Source: Streptomyces sp. MBT53
Lineage (GTDB): Bacteria; Actinomycetota; Actinomycetes; Streptomycetales; Streptomycetaceae
Assembly (NCBI RefSeq): GCF_016654115.1
Contig: NZ_JAEQAZ010000010.1
Span: 1 to 64,000, forward strand
DNA length: 64,000 nucleotides
Direction: 5' to 3'
A program made the translations under genes and the position numbers. Under the pieces are notes generated by a model that made no database searches, was not told the origin of the DNA, and saw nothing but the letters and a program-made list of their open reading frames with translations. Positions 42,763-51,660 of the stretch are shown here, one piece after another (positions within the stretch are counted from its first letter, which is position 1; every line of letters starts with the position of its first letter).

Positions 42763-44937
42763 TCAGGCGGGGATCAGGTCGCGCAGATTTTCCAGGGTCA
42801 CGATCCGCGAGCCCTCGGGTAGCCCGTCCGGGCGCCGCAGACCGATGTAGGTCACCGGACCGTCGTCCGGCACCGTCCCGCCGTCCCACAGCGTCACCTC
42901 GGTCGCCTCCCCGGTCATCAGCTCGACGAGATGCCACACCGTGAGCTGCTCACGCTCGACGATGCCGCGCAGCAGGTTCGCCACCGTCAACCGGTTCTCC
43001 TCCACCCGGTTCGCGGACGGGCTGCCCTTGAGGTACAGGTGCAGCCACTTCGCCCGCCAACGGCCGTTCTCCCCGCGCAGGAACACCAGCGGCAGCGCGA
43101 CCCGCCCCGTCCCGCGCAGCTCCGACTTCATCCGCACGGTACGCGGCTCGAACGGCCGCCCCTGCTGCTCGCCCTCGCGCAGCATGAACCCGAAGAACGA
43201 CTCCTCGACCTCCTCGAAGCCCTCGCCCGCGAAGATGTTGACCTGCGGCACGACGAACGCCCCGCGCACGGCACCCAGCCGCAGATTGATGAACTCCGAG
43301 GCCCCGTCCGGCGCTTCGGTGATGTCACCGGAGTGCTCACCCTCGACGTCGGTGAGCGAGGTGTACGACAACCAGGTGTTCGTCGAGTAGTCCGCGTTGA
43401 GCATCAGCGCCGACAGATCGAAGTCGGTGCGCTCCTCGGACTCCTTCCAGTACACGAAGAAGCGCAGCAACTCGCCCTCCACCTGCGACACGGACCCGCG
43501 CGGCAGCACCCCGAGCCCGGCCGCCGTCGCCTTCCCGCTCAGCGGCAGCGCCACGTCGAGCACGTCCGGATCGATCAACAGCCGCTCCGGAGAAGGCAGT
43601 CGACGCCGCGTCTCGTCGTCCAGCACAGCGATCAGCCGCGCCCGCTCCTCCGGCCCCACGACCGTCCGCTCGTCGTCGGTCACCCAGGCGCGGCCGCGCC
43701 GGTTCACGAAGACCCGCAACTCCCCGGTCTCCCGGGCCCTGTTGTGCAGATGCTCGCGCACCGACAGCACCACCCGGCCGGACACCTCGGGCGCGACCTC
43801 CTCGGCGGCGGCCACCACGGCGTCCCGCTCCTCCTGCGTGAGCGCGGTGCGCAGCAGCCGGTCCAGCGCGCGGTAGAGCTTGCCGGGCGCGGACTTCAGC
43901 AGCTTCACCGCCCCCAACACATCGTTCTCCGCGAGGAGTTCCTCGACCCGGCCGTCGAACGACCGCGCCTTCAGCTCACCCCGCGCGACCGCGAACACGT
44001 CGGCCGCGTGCGGCCACCGCGGGTACTCGTGCGGGTGCAGCCGCTCACCGAGCCGCTTCCACTCCTCGCGGTGCGCGGCCACGTCGGCGAGCTTGGCGGG
44101 CGACGCGGCGACGACCGAGTCGAGCCCCGCGAGCAGCGCCCGTCGCACCGGCCGGGACAGCGACCGGAAGCGGGTCGGCTCCGCCAGCGCCACATCGCCG
44201 TCCGAGAGCGCGCAGGCCAGCCGCAGCACATCGGTGACGGTGTCCAGCAGCAGGCCCGAACCGACCTTGAGGCGGGCCTGGTTGACGACCGCGCGGTTCT
44301 CCCGGACCGGGATCGCCTCGGGCTGCGGCCCGTCGGCGCACCGCTCGGCCAGCGCCCGCAGATCGTGCAGGTGCTCCTCGCTCAGCGGTGTGACACTGCC
44401 CGCCAACGCCAGGTACAGGGCGGTGAGTTCACCGTCCAGGTCGCCGCCCGGGTGCAGCACCGTGATCCGGTCGCCGGCCGCCGCGATCAACTGGTCCTGG
44501 GCGGCCAGCATTTCGGCGTACGTGTGCTGATACCGGCCGTAGGTCGGCAGGTCGAGCAGGTTCACCACTCCGGACCGCAACTGCTTGAGCGTCGCGGACG
44601 AGGTCTCCTCGTCGTAGAGCGCGTCGGCGACGCACGCCATCCAGAAGTCCACGGTGTCGGGCACGTCGGCCGGGAAGTTGATGAAGTACGTGTTGTGCTG
44701 TACGTGGTCGCCGACCATCTGGCGGACGGTCCGCAGGGTGCGGCCGGCGATCCGGGCGACCGTCTCCCCGGACAGCCCCGACAGTCGTTCCAGCAGCTCC
44801 GGGGAGAGCTTGAAGCCCACGGACAGCAGCACGGCGTCGAACTGCCGCGCGACGGTGGCGCCTTCACCCACGGGACCCGTGGGCGTGGGGACGCGGAGCG
44901 TGTGCCGGATGACCAGCGGTTCGAGTCGGTCGATCAT
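42763..44937 (-). CDS. Large cytoplasmic protein with TerD-like C-terminal region
   Basis: Encodes 724 residues from ATG 44937. It has no signal peptide or membrane segments. The N-terminal 470 residues are mostly helical and not recognised (for example LSPELLERLSGLSGETVARIAG and DHVQHNTYFINFPADVPDTV). From about 500 the protein resembles TerD-family calcium-binding folds: FFVYWKESEERTDFDLSALML, NTWLSYTSL and FINLRLGAVRGAFVVPQVNIF. The Streptomyces ter system is linked to tellurite and phage stress, but no other ter gene is here. The assignment of the C-terminal region is moderate; the N-terminal function is unknown. Confidence 0.65.
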   Translation of the reverse strand: MIDRLEPLVIRHTLRVPTPTGPVGEGATVARQFDAVLLSVGFKLSPELLERLSGLSGETVARIAGRTLRTVRQMVGDHVQHNTYFINFPADVPDTVDFWMACVADALYDEETSSATLKQLRSGVVNLLDLPTYGRYQHTYAEMLAAQDQLIAAAGDRITVLHPGGDLDGELTALYLALAGSVTPLSEEHLHDLRALAERCADGPQPEAIPVRENRAVVNQARLKVGSGLLLDTVTDVLRLACALSDGDVALAEPTRFRSLSRPVRRALLAGLDSVVAASPAKLADVAAHREEWKRLGERLHPHEYPRWPHAADVFAVARGELKARSFDGRVEELLAENDVLGAVKLLKSAPGKLYRALDRLLRTALTQEERDAVVAAAEEVAPEVSGRVVLSVREHLHNRARETGELRVFVNRRGRAWVTDDERTVVGPEERARLIAVLDDETRRRLPSPERLLIDPDVLDVALPLSGKATAAGLGVLPRGSVSQVEGELLRFFVYWKESEERTDFDLSALMLNADYSTNTWLSYTSLTDVEGEHSGDITEAPDGASEFINLRLGAVRGAFVVPQVNIFAGEGFEEVEESFFGFMLREGEQQGRPFEPRTVRMKSELRGTGRVALPLVFLRGENGRWRAKWLHLYLKGSPSANRVEENRLTVANLLRGIVEREQLTVWHLVELMTGEATEVTLWDGGTVPDDGPVTYIGLRRPDGLPEGSRIVTLENLRDLIPA

Positions 44938-44996
44938 TCCAGCATGCTCCCAGAACCGAACAAGCGGGCGCATTCGGGTTTTACGTCTTCAGGGGG

Positions 44997-45677
44997 TCAG
45001 CCGACCAGCCAGTCGTACGCCGCCCGCGCGCTGAACTCCGCCTGGCCGCCCCGCAGCAGCAGCCCCGCCGTGGCGAACTCGGGGGCGTCGGCCTGCGCGG
45101 TCACGTACGGGATCGCGATGCAGCGCATGCCGGCCGCGTGCGCCGCCGCCGCGCCCGGAGCCGCGTCCTCCAGGACCACACAGTCGGCCGGAGCCGCCCC
45201 GAGCCTGCGGGCGGCCTCCAGGAAGACGTCCGGCGCGGGCTTGCCCTGGGCGACCTCGTCCGCCGACACCACCGTCCGCAGCACCGTGTCGAGCCCGGTC
45301 CCCGACAGGATCGCCTCGATCGCCTCCGGCGACGAACCCGAGGCCACGGCCATCGGCACTCCCTCGGCGGCCAGCAGCTCCACGAACTTCCGCATCTCCG
45401 GATACGCGTGCGTGGCGGCCCGGGCCAGCGCCAGATAGCGGCTGTTCGTCTCCGTGAGCAGCTCGCCCACCGGCGTCTTCAGGCCGTGGCGCTCTTTGAG
45501 GAGGGCGAGGGTCTCCTGTGTGCTGATGCCGACGAAGCGCTCGTGCTGCGCCCAGGTGAAGTCCGGGACGCCGTGCTCGGCGAGGGTCTGCCGGGTGGCT
45601 TCGTAGTAGTTCGGCTCGCTGTCCACGAGTGTTCCGTCGAGATCGAAGATGACCGAGAGGCCGCCGAGGTTGCTCAT
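44997..45677 (-). CDS. HAD-superfamily phosphatase (beta-phosphoglucomutase/GPP-like)
   Basis: Encodes 226 residues. Motif I is FDLDGTLVDSEP (about 11-22), motif II VASGSSPEAIE, motif III KPAPDVFLEAARRLG and motif IV VVLEDAAPGAAAAHAAGM. The helical cap between motifs I and II is of the C1 type. Likely substrates are small sugar phosphates. It lies 30 bp after the Lrp gene in the same direction, perhaps co-transcribed. Confidence 0.88.
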   Translation of the reverse strand: MSNLGGLSVIFDLDGTLVDSEPNYYEATRQTLAEHGVPDFTWAQHERFVGISTQETLALLKERHGLKTPVGELLTETNSRYLALARAATHAYPEMRKFVELLAAEGVPMAVASGSSPEAIEAILSGTGLDTVLRTVVSADEVAQGKPAPDVFLEAARRLGAAPADCVVLEDAAPGAAAAHAAGMRCIAIPYVTAQADAPEFATAGLLLRGGQAEFSARAAYDWLVG

Positions 45678-45707
45678 GCGACCAGCATGCCAAGGGATGC
45701 CGAGGGG

Positions 45708-46184
45708 TCACTTGCCGGCCGCGCGGCCGACCGACTCCACCAGCGGCAGCAGGCGGTGCGGTACCCGCTCGCGCAACACCATCTCGGTACGCGTGCGCAC
45801 CACCCCCGGCAGGCTGATCAGCCGCTGGATCACATCCTCGAGATGACCGTTGTCCCGCGCCACGACCCGGGTGAGCAGATCCCCGCCACCCGTGATCGAG
45901 AACGCCTCCACGATCTCCGGTACGGCGGCCAGCGCGTCCCCCACCTCGTCGAGGCGCCCCTGGGTGACCTCGATGTGCACGAACGCGAGCACCGGGTGGC
46001 CGAGGGCGGCGGGGGACAGGAAGGGACCCGTACCGGTGATCACGCCGTCCCGCTCCATCCGGTCCAGCCGGGCCTGGAGGGTTCCCCGGGCGACGCCGAG
46101 GAGACGGGCGTACTCGCGCACGCTGGTGCGCGGCTGCTCCAGGAGCAGTCGCAGGATGCGGGTGTCGAGTTCGTCCACGCTCAT
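45708..46184 (-). CDS. Lrp/AsnC-family regulator
   Basis: Encodes 158 residues from ATG 46184. The N-terminal helix-turn-helix reads DELDTRILRLLLEQPRTSVREYARLLG and VARGTLQARLDRMERDGVI. The C-terminal RAM domain shows FVHIEVTQGRLDEVGDALAAVPEIVEAFSITGGGDLL. No ribosome site precedes the ATG, while TACAGT lies 9-14 nt upstream, so the mRNA may be leaderless. Two direct repeats upstream (46194-46236) are likely autoregulatory sites. It diverges from a FUSC membrane protein. Confidence 0.88.
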   Translation of the reverse strand: MSVDELDTRILRLLLEQPRTSVREYARLLGVARGTLQARLDRMERDGVITGTGPFLSPAALGHPVLAFVHIEVTQGRLDEVGDALAAVPEIVEAFSITGGGDLLTRVVARDNGHLEDVIQRLISLPGVVRTRTEMVLRERVPHRLLPLVESVGRAAGK

Positions 46185-46193
46185 GGCACATGA

Positions 46194-46236
46194 CTGTACC
46201 AATGGCTCAATTGCAATTTGCTGTGCCAATGGTCCA
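46194..46236. promoter_or_regulatory. Tandem operator-like repeats CTGTRCCAATGG between lrp-type and FUSC genes
   Basis: CTGTACCAATGGCTCA (46194-46209) and CTGTGCCAATGGTCCA (46221-46236) agree at 13 of 16 positions, 27 bp apart (near 2.5 helical turns). They flank the palindromic CAATTGCAATTTG. Spaced direct repeats are typical for Lrp/AsnC octamers wrapping DNA. Confidence 0.6.
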
Positions 46237-46354
46237 GTGAATCGGAGGTCGCTTGAGCCGGCCTGCCGGGTGATGTTGTGATGGGTGCGTCGATGGCGCT
46301 GCGGACCTCCGCGGCGCCTTTTTCGTGTGGGTGTGCGCAAGGGGCGGGGAAGCA

Positions 46355-47848
46355 GTGCTGAAGCGGGTGTTCGTGGCTCCGGATCCGGGGCGGACGCGGT
46401 TGCGTTTCGCCGCGCGGGCCGTGCTCGGTATCGGCCTTGCCGTGGTCGTCTGCGGGCTGACCGGACAGTCTCTCGCGGGTGCCGTGACCGGCGGCCTCGC
46501 CGCGCTGCTCGCCCTGTTCACGGTCACGGACGCCACAGTGCGCGGGCAGGCCGTCACCACCGCGCTCCTGCCCTGCGTGGGCCTCCCGGTGCTCGCCGCA
46601 GCGGCCGAACTGCACACTCACCCCGTCGCCCGCGACCTCACCTTCCTCGCCGTCGTCGGCGCCGGCGTCTACGCCCGCCGCTGGGGACCGCGCGGCCACA
46701 GCCTCGGTGTGTTCGCGTTCATGACCTTCTTCGTGGCCCAGTTCCTGCACGCGACCACCGCCCAACTGCCCGCGCTCTACGCCTCCGTGGCCCTCTCCGT
46801 GCTCACCGCGGCGACGGTCCGCTTCGGCCTCTGGTGCTACGAACGCCGACTGCCCACACCCGCCGTACCCGCCCCGCCGACCGGTCGCGGCCTGGCCCGG
46901 GTGACCACCCGACAGGCCGTCCAGGCGACGGCGGGCGCCGGATTCGCCCTCGTAGTGGGCCAGTTGGTGTCAGGCCAGCGCTGGTACTGGGCCGTGGGCG
47001 CCACCTGGTGGATCTTCGTCAACACCGCCTCGCGCGGCGAGACCGTGGTCCGAGGCTTCCGCCGCGTCCTCGGCACGGTCCTGGGCATCGCGCTGGGCCT
47101 GCTGATCGCCGTACCGGTGCACGGCGCCCCCGTCCCCACCGCGATCCTGGTCGCCGCCTGCGTCTTCGGGATCTTCTACTCGGCAGCCGTCTCCTACACG
47201 TGGATGATGCTCTCGGTGACCTTGATGGCAGAGCTGCTCTACGGCCTCCTCGGTGTCCTGACCCCCGGCCTGCTGGCGCTGCGGTTCGCGGAGACCGGCG
47301 TCGGCGCGCTCGGCGCCGTACTGGCCGTCCTGCTGGTGCTCCCGGTGACCACCCACACCACCACGGACGCCTGGATCCAACGCGCCCTGCGCTGCGTCCA
47401 CACCTGCACCGCCGAGGCCGCCGCCCGCCTCGCCGGCTCCGGCCGGGCCGATCCCGCCGCACGCATCGCCGAACTCGAACAACTCCTCGGCCGGGTACGG
47501 CTCTCCGTCGCACCCCTCGTCCACCCGCTGAACCCGATGCTCGGCCGCAAGCGCCGCGCCCGCCGGGTGCTGGCCCTGCTCGACGACTGCGCCCACGAGA
47601 TCCGCGGCCTGGCCACGGTGGCCGCCGACCCGCAGGCCTCCCACGACACCCGCCTCGCCGCCGCCTGCCACCGCGTCGAGACCGCGGTCGAGGCGCTCAC
47701 CGACGGCGAGGCGTCACCGCTCACGACGACCGCGGCCGGGCCGCCGGCGGAACCCGCGCTGGCTCACCTCCACGGGCTGGAGCGAGCACTCGCGGAACTT
47801 GCGGGTCCGCTGCGGGTGCGGTCGGGTTCGGGGCTAGTGGGGGCCTGA
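46355..47848 (+). CDS. FUSC-family (fusaric acid resistance-like) inner membrane protein
   Basis: Encodes 497 residues from GTG 46355, which follows GGGGAA. Two sets of membrane helices are seen: about 20-165 and 190-340, the second with WYWAVGATWWIFVNTASRGETVVRG typical of FUSC proteins. A cytoplasmic helical C-terminus (about 350-497) includes HPLNPMLGRKRRARRVLALLDD. FUSC proteins are linked to efflux of aromatic acids. The divergent Lrp/AsnC regulator may control it. A decayed copy of its 3' end follows. Confidence 0.82.
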   Translation: MLKRVFVAPDPGRTRLRFAARAVLGIGLAVVVCGLTGQSLAGAVTGGLAALLALFTVTDATVRGQAVTTALLPCVGLPVLAAAAELHTHPVARDLTFLAVVGAGVYARRWGPRGHSLGVFAFMTFFVAQFLHATTAQLPALYASVALSVLTAATVRFGLWCYERRLPTPAVPAPPTGRGLARVTTRQAVQATAGAGFALVVGQLVSGQRWYWAVGATWWIFVNTASRGETVVRGFRRVLGTVLGIALGLLIAVPVHGAPVPTAILVAACVFGIFYSAAVSYTWMMLSVTLMAELLYGLLGVLTPGLLALRFAETGVGALGAVLAVLLVLPVTTHTTTDAWIQRALRCVHTCTAEAAARLAGSGRADPAARIAELEQLLGRVRLSVAPLVHPLNPMLGRKRRARRVLALLDDCAHEIRGLATVAADPQASHDTRLAAACHRVETAVEALTDGEASPLTTTAAGPPAEPALAHLHGLERALAELAGPLRVRSGSGLVGA

Positions 47849-47886
47849 AGTGGGTTCGGCCCGGTGAGGGGGGCCTCGCGCGCCGG

Positions 47887-48080
47887 GCCTGCCCGGTCAC
47901 CGCGTCGGGAGCGCGGTCGAGGCCCTCGCCGGCGGTGTGATGTCGCCGCTCGTCGCCACGTCGACCGGGCGGGGGTGGCGGCCGAGGCGCGACCCGTCCG
48001 TCCGGCCAACCCGCGTAGGCCCATCTGTAGCGGCTGGCACGGCCCCGCGCGGAACTCGCCGAGCCCTTGCGCGGACGCTC
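47887..48080 (+). repeat. Decayed duplicate of the 3' end of the FUSC gene
   Basis: The stretch beginning CACCGCGTCGGGAGCGCGGT resembles 47674 onward in the FUSC gene (CACCGCGTCGAGACCGCGGT). Similarity continues through GTCGAGGC-CTC-CCG-CGG and, further on, a GCGGAACT...CTTGCG segment near both ends. The copy has stops and frame changes, so it is not coding. It is a tandem-duplication relic; similarity judged by eye. Confidence 0.5.
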
Positions 48081-48112
48081 CGGCGTGCCCCGTCGGAACG
48101 GACTCGGCACTT

Positions 48113-48124
48113 TGGTCTAGACCG
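48113..48124. promoter_or_regulatory. dre-like palindrome TGGTCTAGACCG upstream of the lactonase gene
   Basis: Agrees at 11 of 12 positions with the DasR core TGGTCTAGACCA; 57-68 bp before GTG 48181. It is the strongest dre candidate in the window because it has the canonical TCTAGA centre. Confidence 0.6.
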
Positions 48125-48180
48125 CTCATGATCGACTGCTACCGTCACCCCGGACAGCACTGAACCGAGAGGGGACAGCG

Positions 48181-49218
48181 GTGACAGACGGCGGCAGGCG
48201 GCAACGGCGGGCCTTCATCGGGTCGTTCACGGCGGCGGGCGGCCCTGGTGTCGTCGCGGCGTCCGTGGACGCGCACAGCGGCGCGCTGACCGTTCTGAGC
48301 AGTGTCGACGGCGTCCCCGACCCCTCGTATCTGGCCCTGGCGCCCGAGGGGAACACCCTCTACGCGGTCAGCGAGACGGACGAGGGCGCGGTGGCCGCGT
48401 ACCGCGTCAACGGCGACAAGCCCGAACCGCTCGGCCCGCCGGTGCGCCTCGGCAGCGCGGGACCGACCCACCTCAGCCTGTACGCGGGGCACGTCCTGAC
48501 CGCCGACTACGGCTCCGGCAGCGTCACCGCCGTCCCGGTCCGCCCGGACGGCACACTGGCGGACCGGCCCTCCGGACAGCTCCGGCACACCGGCTCGGGC
48601 CCGCACGAACGACGCCAACAGGGGCCGCACGCCCACCAGATCCAGCCCGACCCCAGCGGCCGTTGGGCCGTCGGTATCGACCTCGGCACCGACTCCGTGC
48701 TGGTGTGCACACTGGACGACGGACGCCCCGTACTGCACCGTGAGATCGCCCTCAGGCCGGGCTCGGGCCCCCGCCACCTCGCCTTCCACCCCGACGGCGA
48801 CCGCGCCTACGTCCTCAACGAACTCACCCCGACCGTCACCGCCTGCCGCTGGGACGCCGAGAGCGGCGCACTGAAGCCGCTGGCCGAGACCCCGGTGCTC
48901 CCGGGCGCACCGGCGGGCGACGCCGCCTACCCCTCCGGCATCATGACCTCGCCGGACGGCCGCTTCGTCTGGACGGCGACCCGCGGCGAGGACGTGCTGT
49001 CCGTGCTCGCCGTCGAGGGGGAGGGGCTGCGCCTGGTCGGGACGGTGCCCTGCGGGGGCCACTGGCCGCGCGCGCTCACCGAGTCCGGCGGCTACCTGTA
49101 CGTGGCGAACGAGCGGTCGGGCGACGTGACCTGGTTCGCCGTCGACCCCGCCACCGGCATCCCGCGCCCCGCCGGCTCGATCGACGTGACCGCCGCGTCC
49201 TGCGTGGTGTTCGACTGA
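48181..49218 (+). CDS. Lactonase-family seven-bladed propeller (6-phosphogluconolactonase type)
   Basis: Encodes 345 residues from GTG 48181. Repeated blade motifs run through the protein: DPSYLALAPEGNTLYAVSETDEGAV, GPTHLSLYAGHVLTADYGSGSV, GPHAHQIQPDPSGRWAVGIDLGTDSV, GPRHLAFHPDGDRAYVLNEL and YPSGIMTSPDGRFVWTATRGED. This is the YbhE/Pgl cytosolic propeller family, which opens 6-phosphogluconolactone or related lactones. No signal peptide. A dre-like site upstream suggests control by amino-sugar signals. It could act on another lactone. Confidence 0.85.
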   Translation: MTDGGRRQRRAFIGSFTAAGGPGVVAASVDAHSGALTVLSSVDGVPDPSYLALAPEGNTLYAVSETDEGAVAAYRVNGDKPEPLGPPVRLGSAGPTHLSLYAGHVLTADYGSGSVTAVPVRPDGTLADRPSGQLRHTGSGPHERRQQGPHAHQIQPDPSGRWAVGIDLGTDSVLVCTLDDGRPVLHREIALRPGSGPRHLAFHPDGDRAYVLNELTPTVTACRWDAESGALKPLAETPVLPGAPAGDAAYPSGIMTSPDGRFVWTATRGEDVLSVLAVEGEGLRLVGTVPCGGHWPRALTESGGYLYVANERSGDVTWFAVDPATGIPRPAGSIDVTAASCVVFD

Positions 49219-49242
49219 CCCCACAGGCCGTGTCCACGGCAT

Positions 49243-49283
49243 GCCGAAGGGCCCGCTCCCGCGTGAGGAGGGGCCCTTTCGGC
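49243..49283. terminator. Hairpin between convergent lactonase and CbiX-like genes
   Basis: GCCGAAGGGCCC pairs with GGGCCCTTTCGGC (one bulged base) around a 16-nt loop, between two convergent genes. Confidence 0.75.
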
Positions 49284-49336
49284 GCTACGGCGTTACACGT
49301 GCCAGGCCAGGACAGGCCGGTGCGGACCGGATCGGG

Positions 49337-50260
49337 TCAGCGGACCGGGGCGCCCTGCTGCTGCGGCGGGGCGATACCCAGCGCAGTCGTGTACTTGGAG
49401 AGCGCGAGCTTGCCGATCGCCGGGTACGGGCCGAGCGCCTCGGCGGCCGAGCAGCCGGCCTCGGCAGCCGCCGCCTGGAGCAGACCCGGGTCGATCTCGG
49501 GGCCGATCAGGTAGGGCGCCAGCGCGAGCTGCTGCGATCCGGACCCGCGCAGCTGCTCCGCGATGGCCGCGATCGAACCTTCCTGGTCCAGCGCCGCCGC
49601 CATCACCGGCACGGCGAGACGCGCGGCGAGCAGCATGCCGGTGATACCGGCCGCCTGCACGGCCTCCTCGCCGCCCACGGACGCGAGGATGATGCCGTCC
49701 GCGGCGGTCGCCACGGTGAACAGCCTGGCCCGGTCGGCACGGGCAAGACCCGCCTCGGAGAGCCGTACGTGCAGCGCTTCGGCGAGCAGCGGGTGCGGGC
49801 CGAGCGAATCGGTCAGATCGGCCGCGACCCGGCTGTCCATGACGGCCTGGCGGACCTGGCGCAGCAGCGCGCTGTCCGGACCGGCGAGCAGCGGCACGAC
49901 GACGGCCACGGGACCGTCCGGCTCCTTGACGTCGGCACCGGCGGCCCTGGCCTGCTCGAAGCGGGCGGTGCGCTCCTCGGCCGCGTGCGCGAGCACGGCC
50001 GTCAGCGTGGGGAACTCGGCGTCGTCCCCGTCGAGATAACCGATGCGCCCGTCGAGACCGGGCAGCTCGGAGCGCGCGATGCTCACGACCTCCTCGGCGA
50101 GGCTGCGCGTGGCGGCGCTGGGCGTGCCCGGCACGGCGAGCACCAGCGCGGGCGCGCCCTCGGGAGCCGCCAGCGGCTCGGGTCGGCGGTGCCGCCCGGG
50201 CTGGCGAGGTCGCGGCATTCGTACTGGCAGGCCGGACGCGGGCCCAGTGGGGGAGCTCAT
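49337..50260 (-). CDS. CbiX/sirohydrochlorin chelatase-like protein
   Basis: Encodes 307 residues. A basic, Pro-rich N-terminus (about 1-35) precedes two half-repeats of the chelatase fold: ALVLAVPGTPSAATRSLAEEV, VAVVVPLLAGPDSALLRQV, then LGPHPLLAEALHVRLSEAG and LALAPYLIGPEIDPGLLQAAA. Family members insert Co, Ni or Fe into sirohydrochlorin, usually with a His at the first strand (HG); here the position reads VPG, so metal-chelating activity is doubtful. No siroheme or cobalamin genes are nearby. The fold call is better supported than the reaction. Confidence 0.68.
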   Translation of the reverse strand: MSSPTGPASGLPVRMPRPRQPGRHRRPEPLAAPEGAPALVLAVPGTPSAATRSLAEEVVSIARSELPGLDGRIGYLDGDDAEFPTLTAVLAHAAEERTARFEQARAAGADVKEPDGPVAVVVPLLAGPDSALLRQVRQAVMDSRVAADLTDSLGPHPLLAEALHVRLSEAGLARADRARLFTVATAADGIILASVGGEEAVQAAGITGMLLAARLAVPVMAAALDQEGSIAAIAEQLRGSGSQQLALAPYLIGPEIDPGLLQAAAAEAGCSAAEALGPYPAIGKLALSKYTTALGIAPPQQQGAPVR

Positions 50261-50355
50261 GGCGAGGCATGTTACTGGCTTCTTGGGCTCCCCTGTTCGG
50301 GGAGGGTGCAGGTGAGCGGTATCCGTCCTGTTTTGTCTGATGAGTTACGCACGGA

Positions 50356-51660
50356 TCAGAAGTGATCACCTCGCCCCGCCACGCCCACCACGTGCACCAT
50401 CACGCCGTCGGTCGGCAGAGTGAGCGCACCCGCCGCGAGGTCGCGCGCGATCCGCACGGCACCGTCGAGCGGATCGCCCGCCGCCGCGACCGGTCGGGCG
50501 TGCGGCAGCCGTTTCGCCAACTCCTCGCGCACCGGTACGAGGAGCGGGTCGCCCAACCGGAACAGGCCACCGGTGAGGGCGACCTGAGGCTCGCCGGTCG
50601 TCGGGCAGACCGCGGCGGCCGACTCGGCCATGTGCCGGGCCGCGGCACGCAGAATGCCCGCCGCCACCGGATCGTCCGGCGCGCACTGGGCGACACGGGG
50701 CGCGAAGGAGGCCAGTACGGCGGGCCGATCCGGCCGTGGATAGAGCTTGCCGGGCAGTCCCGGCACCAGCCCGAACTGCTCCTCGGCGCAGGCCAGCAGA
50801 GGCTCGGAACCGCCGTCCCGCCCGTCGTACGCCCGCAGCGCCGCCTCCAGCCCGGTCCGCCCGATCCACGCCCCGCCACCGCAGTCGCCCAGCAGATGCC
50901 CCCAACCGTCGGCCCGCCGCCAGCCGGTGAGGTCGGTGCCGACCGCGATGAGTCCCGTCCCGGCCGCGACCACGGCACCGGGCCGCGCCCCGAGGGCACC
51001 GACATAGGCGGTGACGGCATCGGCGACGAGCGCGAGCGTCCGCACCCCGAACTCCCGCGCCAGCGCCCCCGGCAACTCCTCCCGCAATCCGTCCCCGAGG
51101 GTGGCGAGCCCGGCGGCCCCGATGACGGCCGTACCCCACTCGGCGCGCCCGGCATCACCGGCCAACTCCCGCACCATGGGCACCAGTTGCTCCATGAAAT
51201 GCCCGGCGTCGATACCCCGCGCACCGGTCCGCACCGGCTCCCCGGACGCGACCGCCACGGACACCGGCCGCCCGACTTTCCCTACGACGACCCGCAGCCC
51301 GGAGCCTCCGGAGTCCACGGCGAGAAACCCGACGCCGGCATCCGGTGCGGAGGGCGTCGCAGAGGGAACCGGCCCTCGAAGTCCAGCTGACGAACTCCCG
51401 GCCGCGGCGCCAGCCCTCGCGGTGCCACCGGAGGACACCGGCGCGTCCGGAGCGCCAGCCCTGACCAAGGGCAAGGGCCCGTCCGAGGTCGCCTCAGCGC
51501 CAGGTCTGGCCCCTGCGGATTCTCCGGAGGACACCGGTCCACCCGAAGTCCCTTCGCTGCTGCCTCTGGCCTCGACGGTCCCGCCAAGGGAGTCCGGCCC
51601 GCTCGAAGCCCCCGGCGCAGCCGCCGCCCCGTCCGAACCGTCGTCCCCCGGACCCGTCAC
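50356..51660 (-). CDS. BadF/BadG-type ATPase (N-acetylglucosamine-kinase-like) with long disordered N-terminus
   Basis: Encodes 434 residues from GTG 51660, which overlaps the ung stop as GTGA. Residues 1-100 are almost only G, S, A, P, T and E, with repeated PVSSGE/GTARAG-type phrases. The ASKHA core begins [19 protein letters not shown] (phosphate 1), with [36 protein letters not shown] and [15 protein letters not shown] (adenosine). This is the eukaryotic-type GlcNAc kinase/BadF fold. A shorter product starting near the core is possible, but no strong ribosome site was seen there. Sugar specificity unknown. Confidence 0.78.
   Translation of the reverse strand: MTGPGDDGSDGAAAAPGASSGPDSLGGTVEARGSSEGTSGGPVSSGESAGARPGAEATSDGPLPLVRAGAPDAPVSSGGTARAGAAAGSSSAGLRGPVPSATPSAPDAGVGFLAVDSGGSGLRVVVGKVGRPVSVAVASGEPVRTGARGIDAGHFMEQLVPMVRELAGDAGRAEWGTAVIGAAGLATLGDGLREELPGALAREFGVRTLALVADAVTAYVGALGARPGAVVAAGTGLIAVGTDLTGWRRADGWGHLLGDCGGGAWIGRTGLEAALRAYDGRDGGSEPLLACAEEQFGLVPGLPGKLYPRPDRPAVLASFAPRVAQCAPDDPVAAGILRAAARHMAESAAAVCPTTGEPQVALTGGLFRLGDPLLVPVREELAKRLPHARPVAAAGDPLDGAVRIARDLAAGALTLPTDGVMVHVVGVAGRGDHF

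Larger units (their letters stand above)
47849..48180. other. 332-bp gap with FUSC-tail relic and lactonase promoter region
   Basis: Holds no intact gene. The left two thirds carry the decayed FUSC tail; the right end carries a dre-like palindrome and the ribosome site (GAGAGGGG) of the lactonase gene. Confidence 0.6.
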
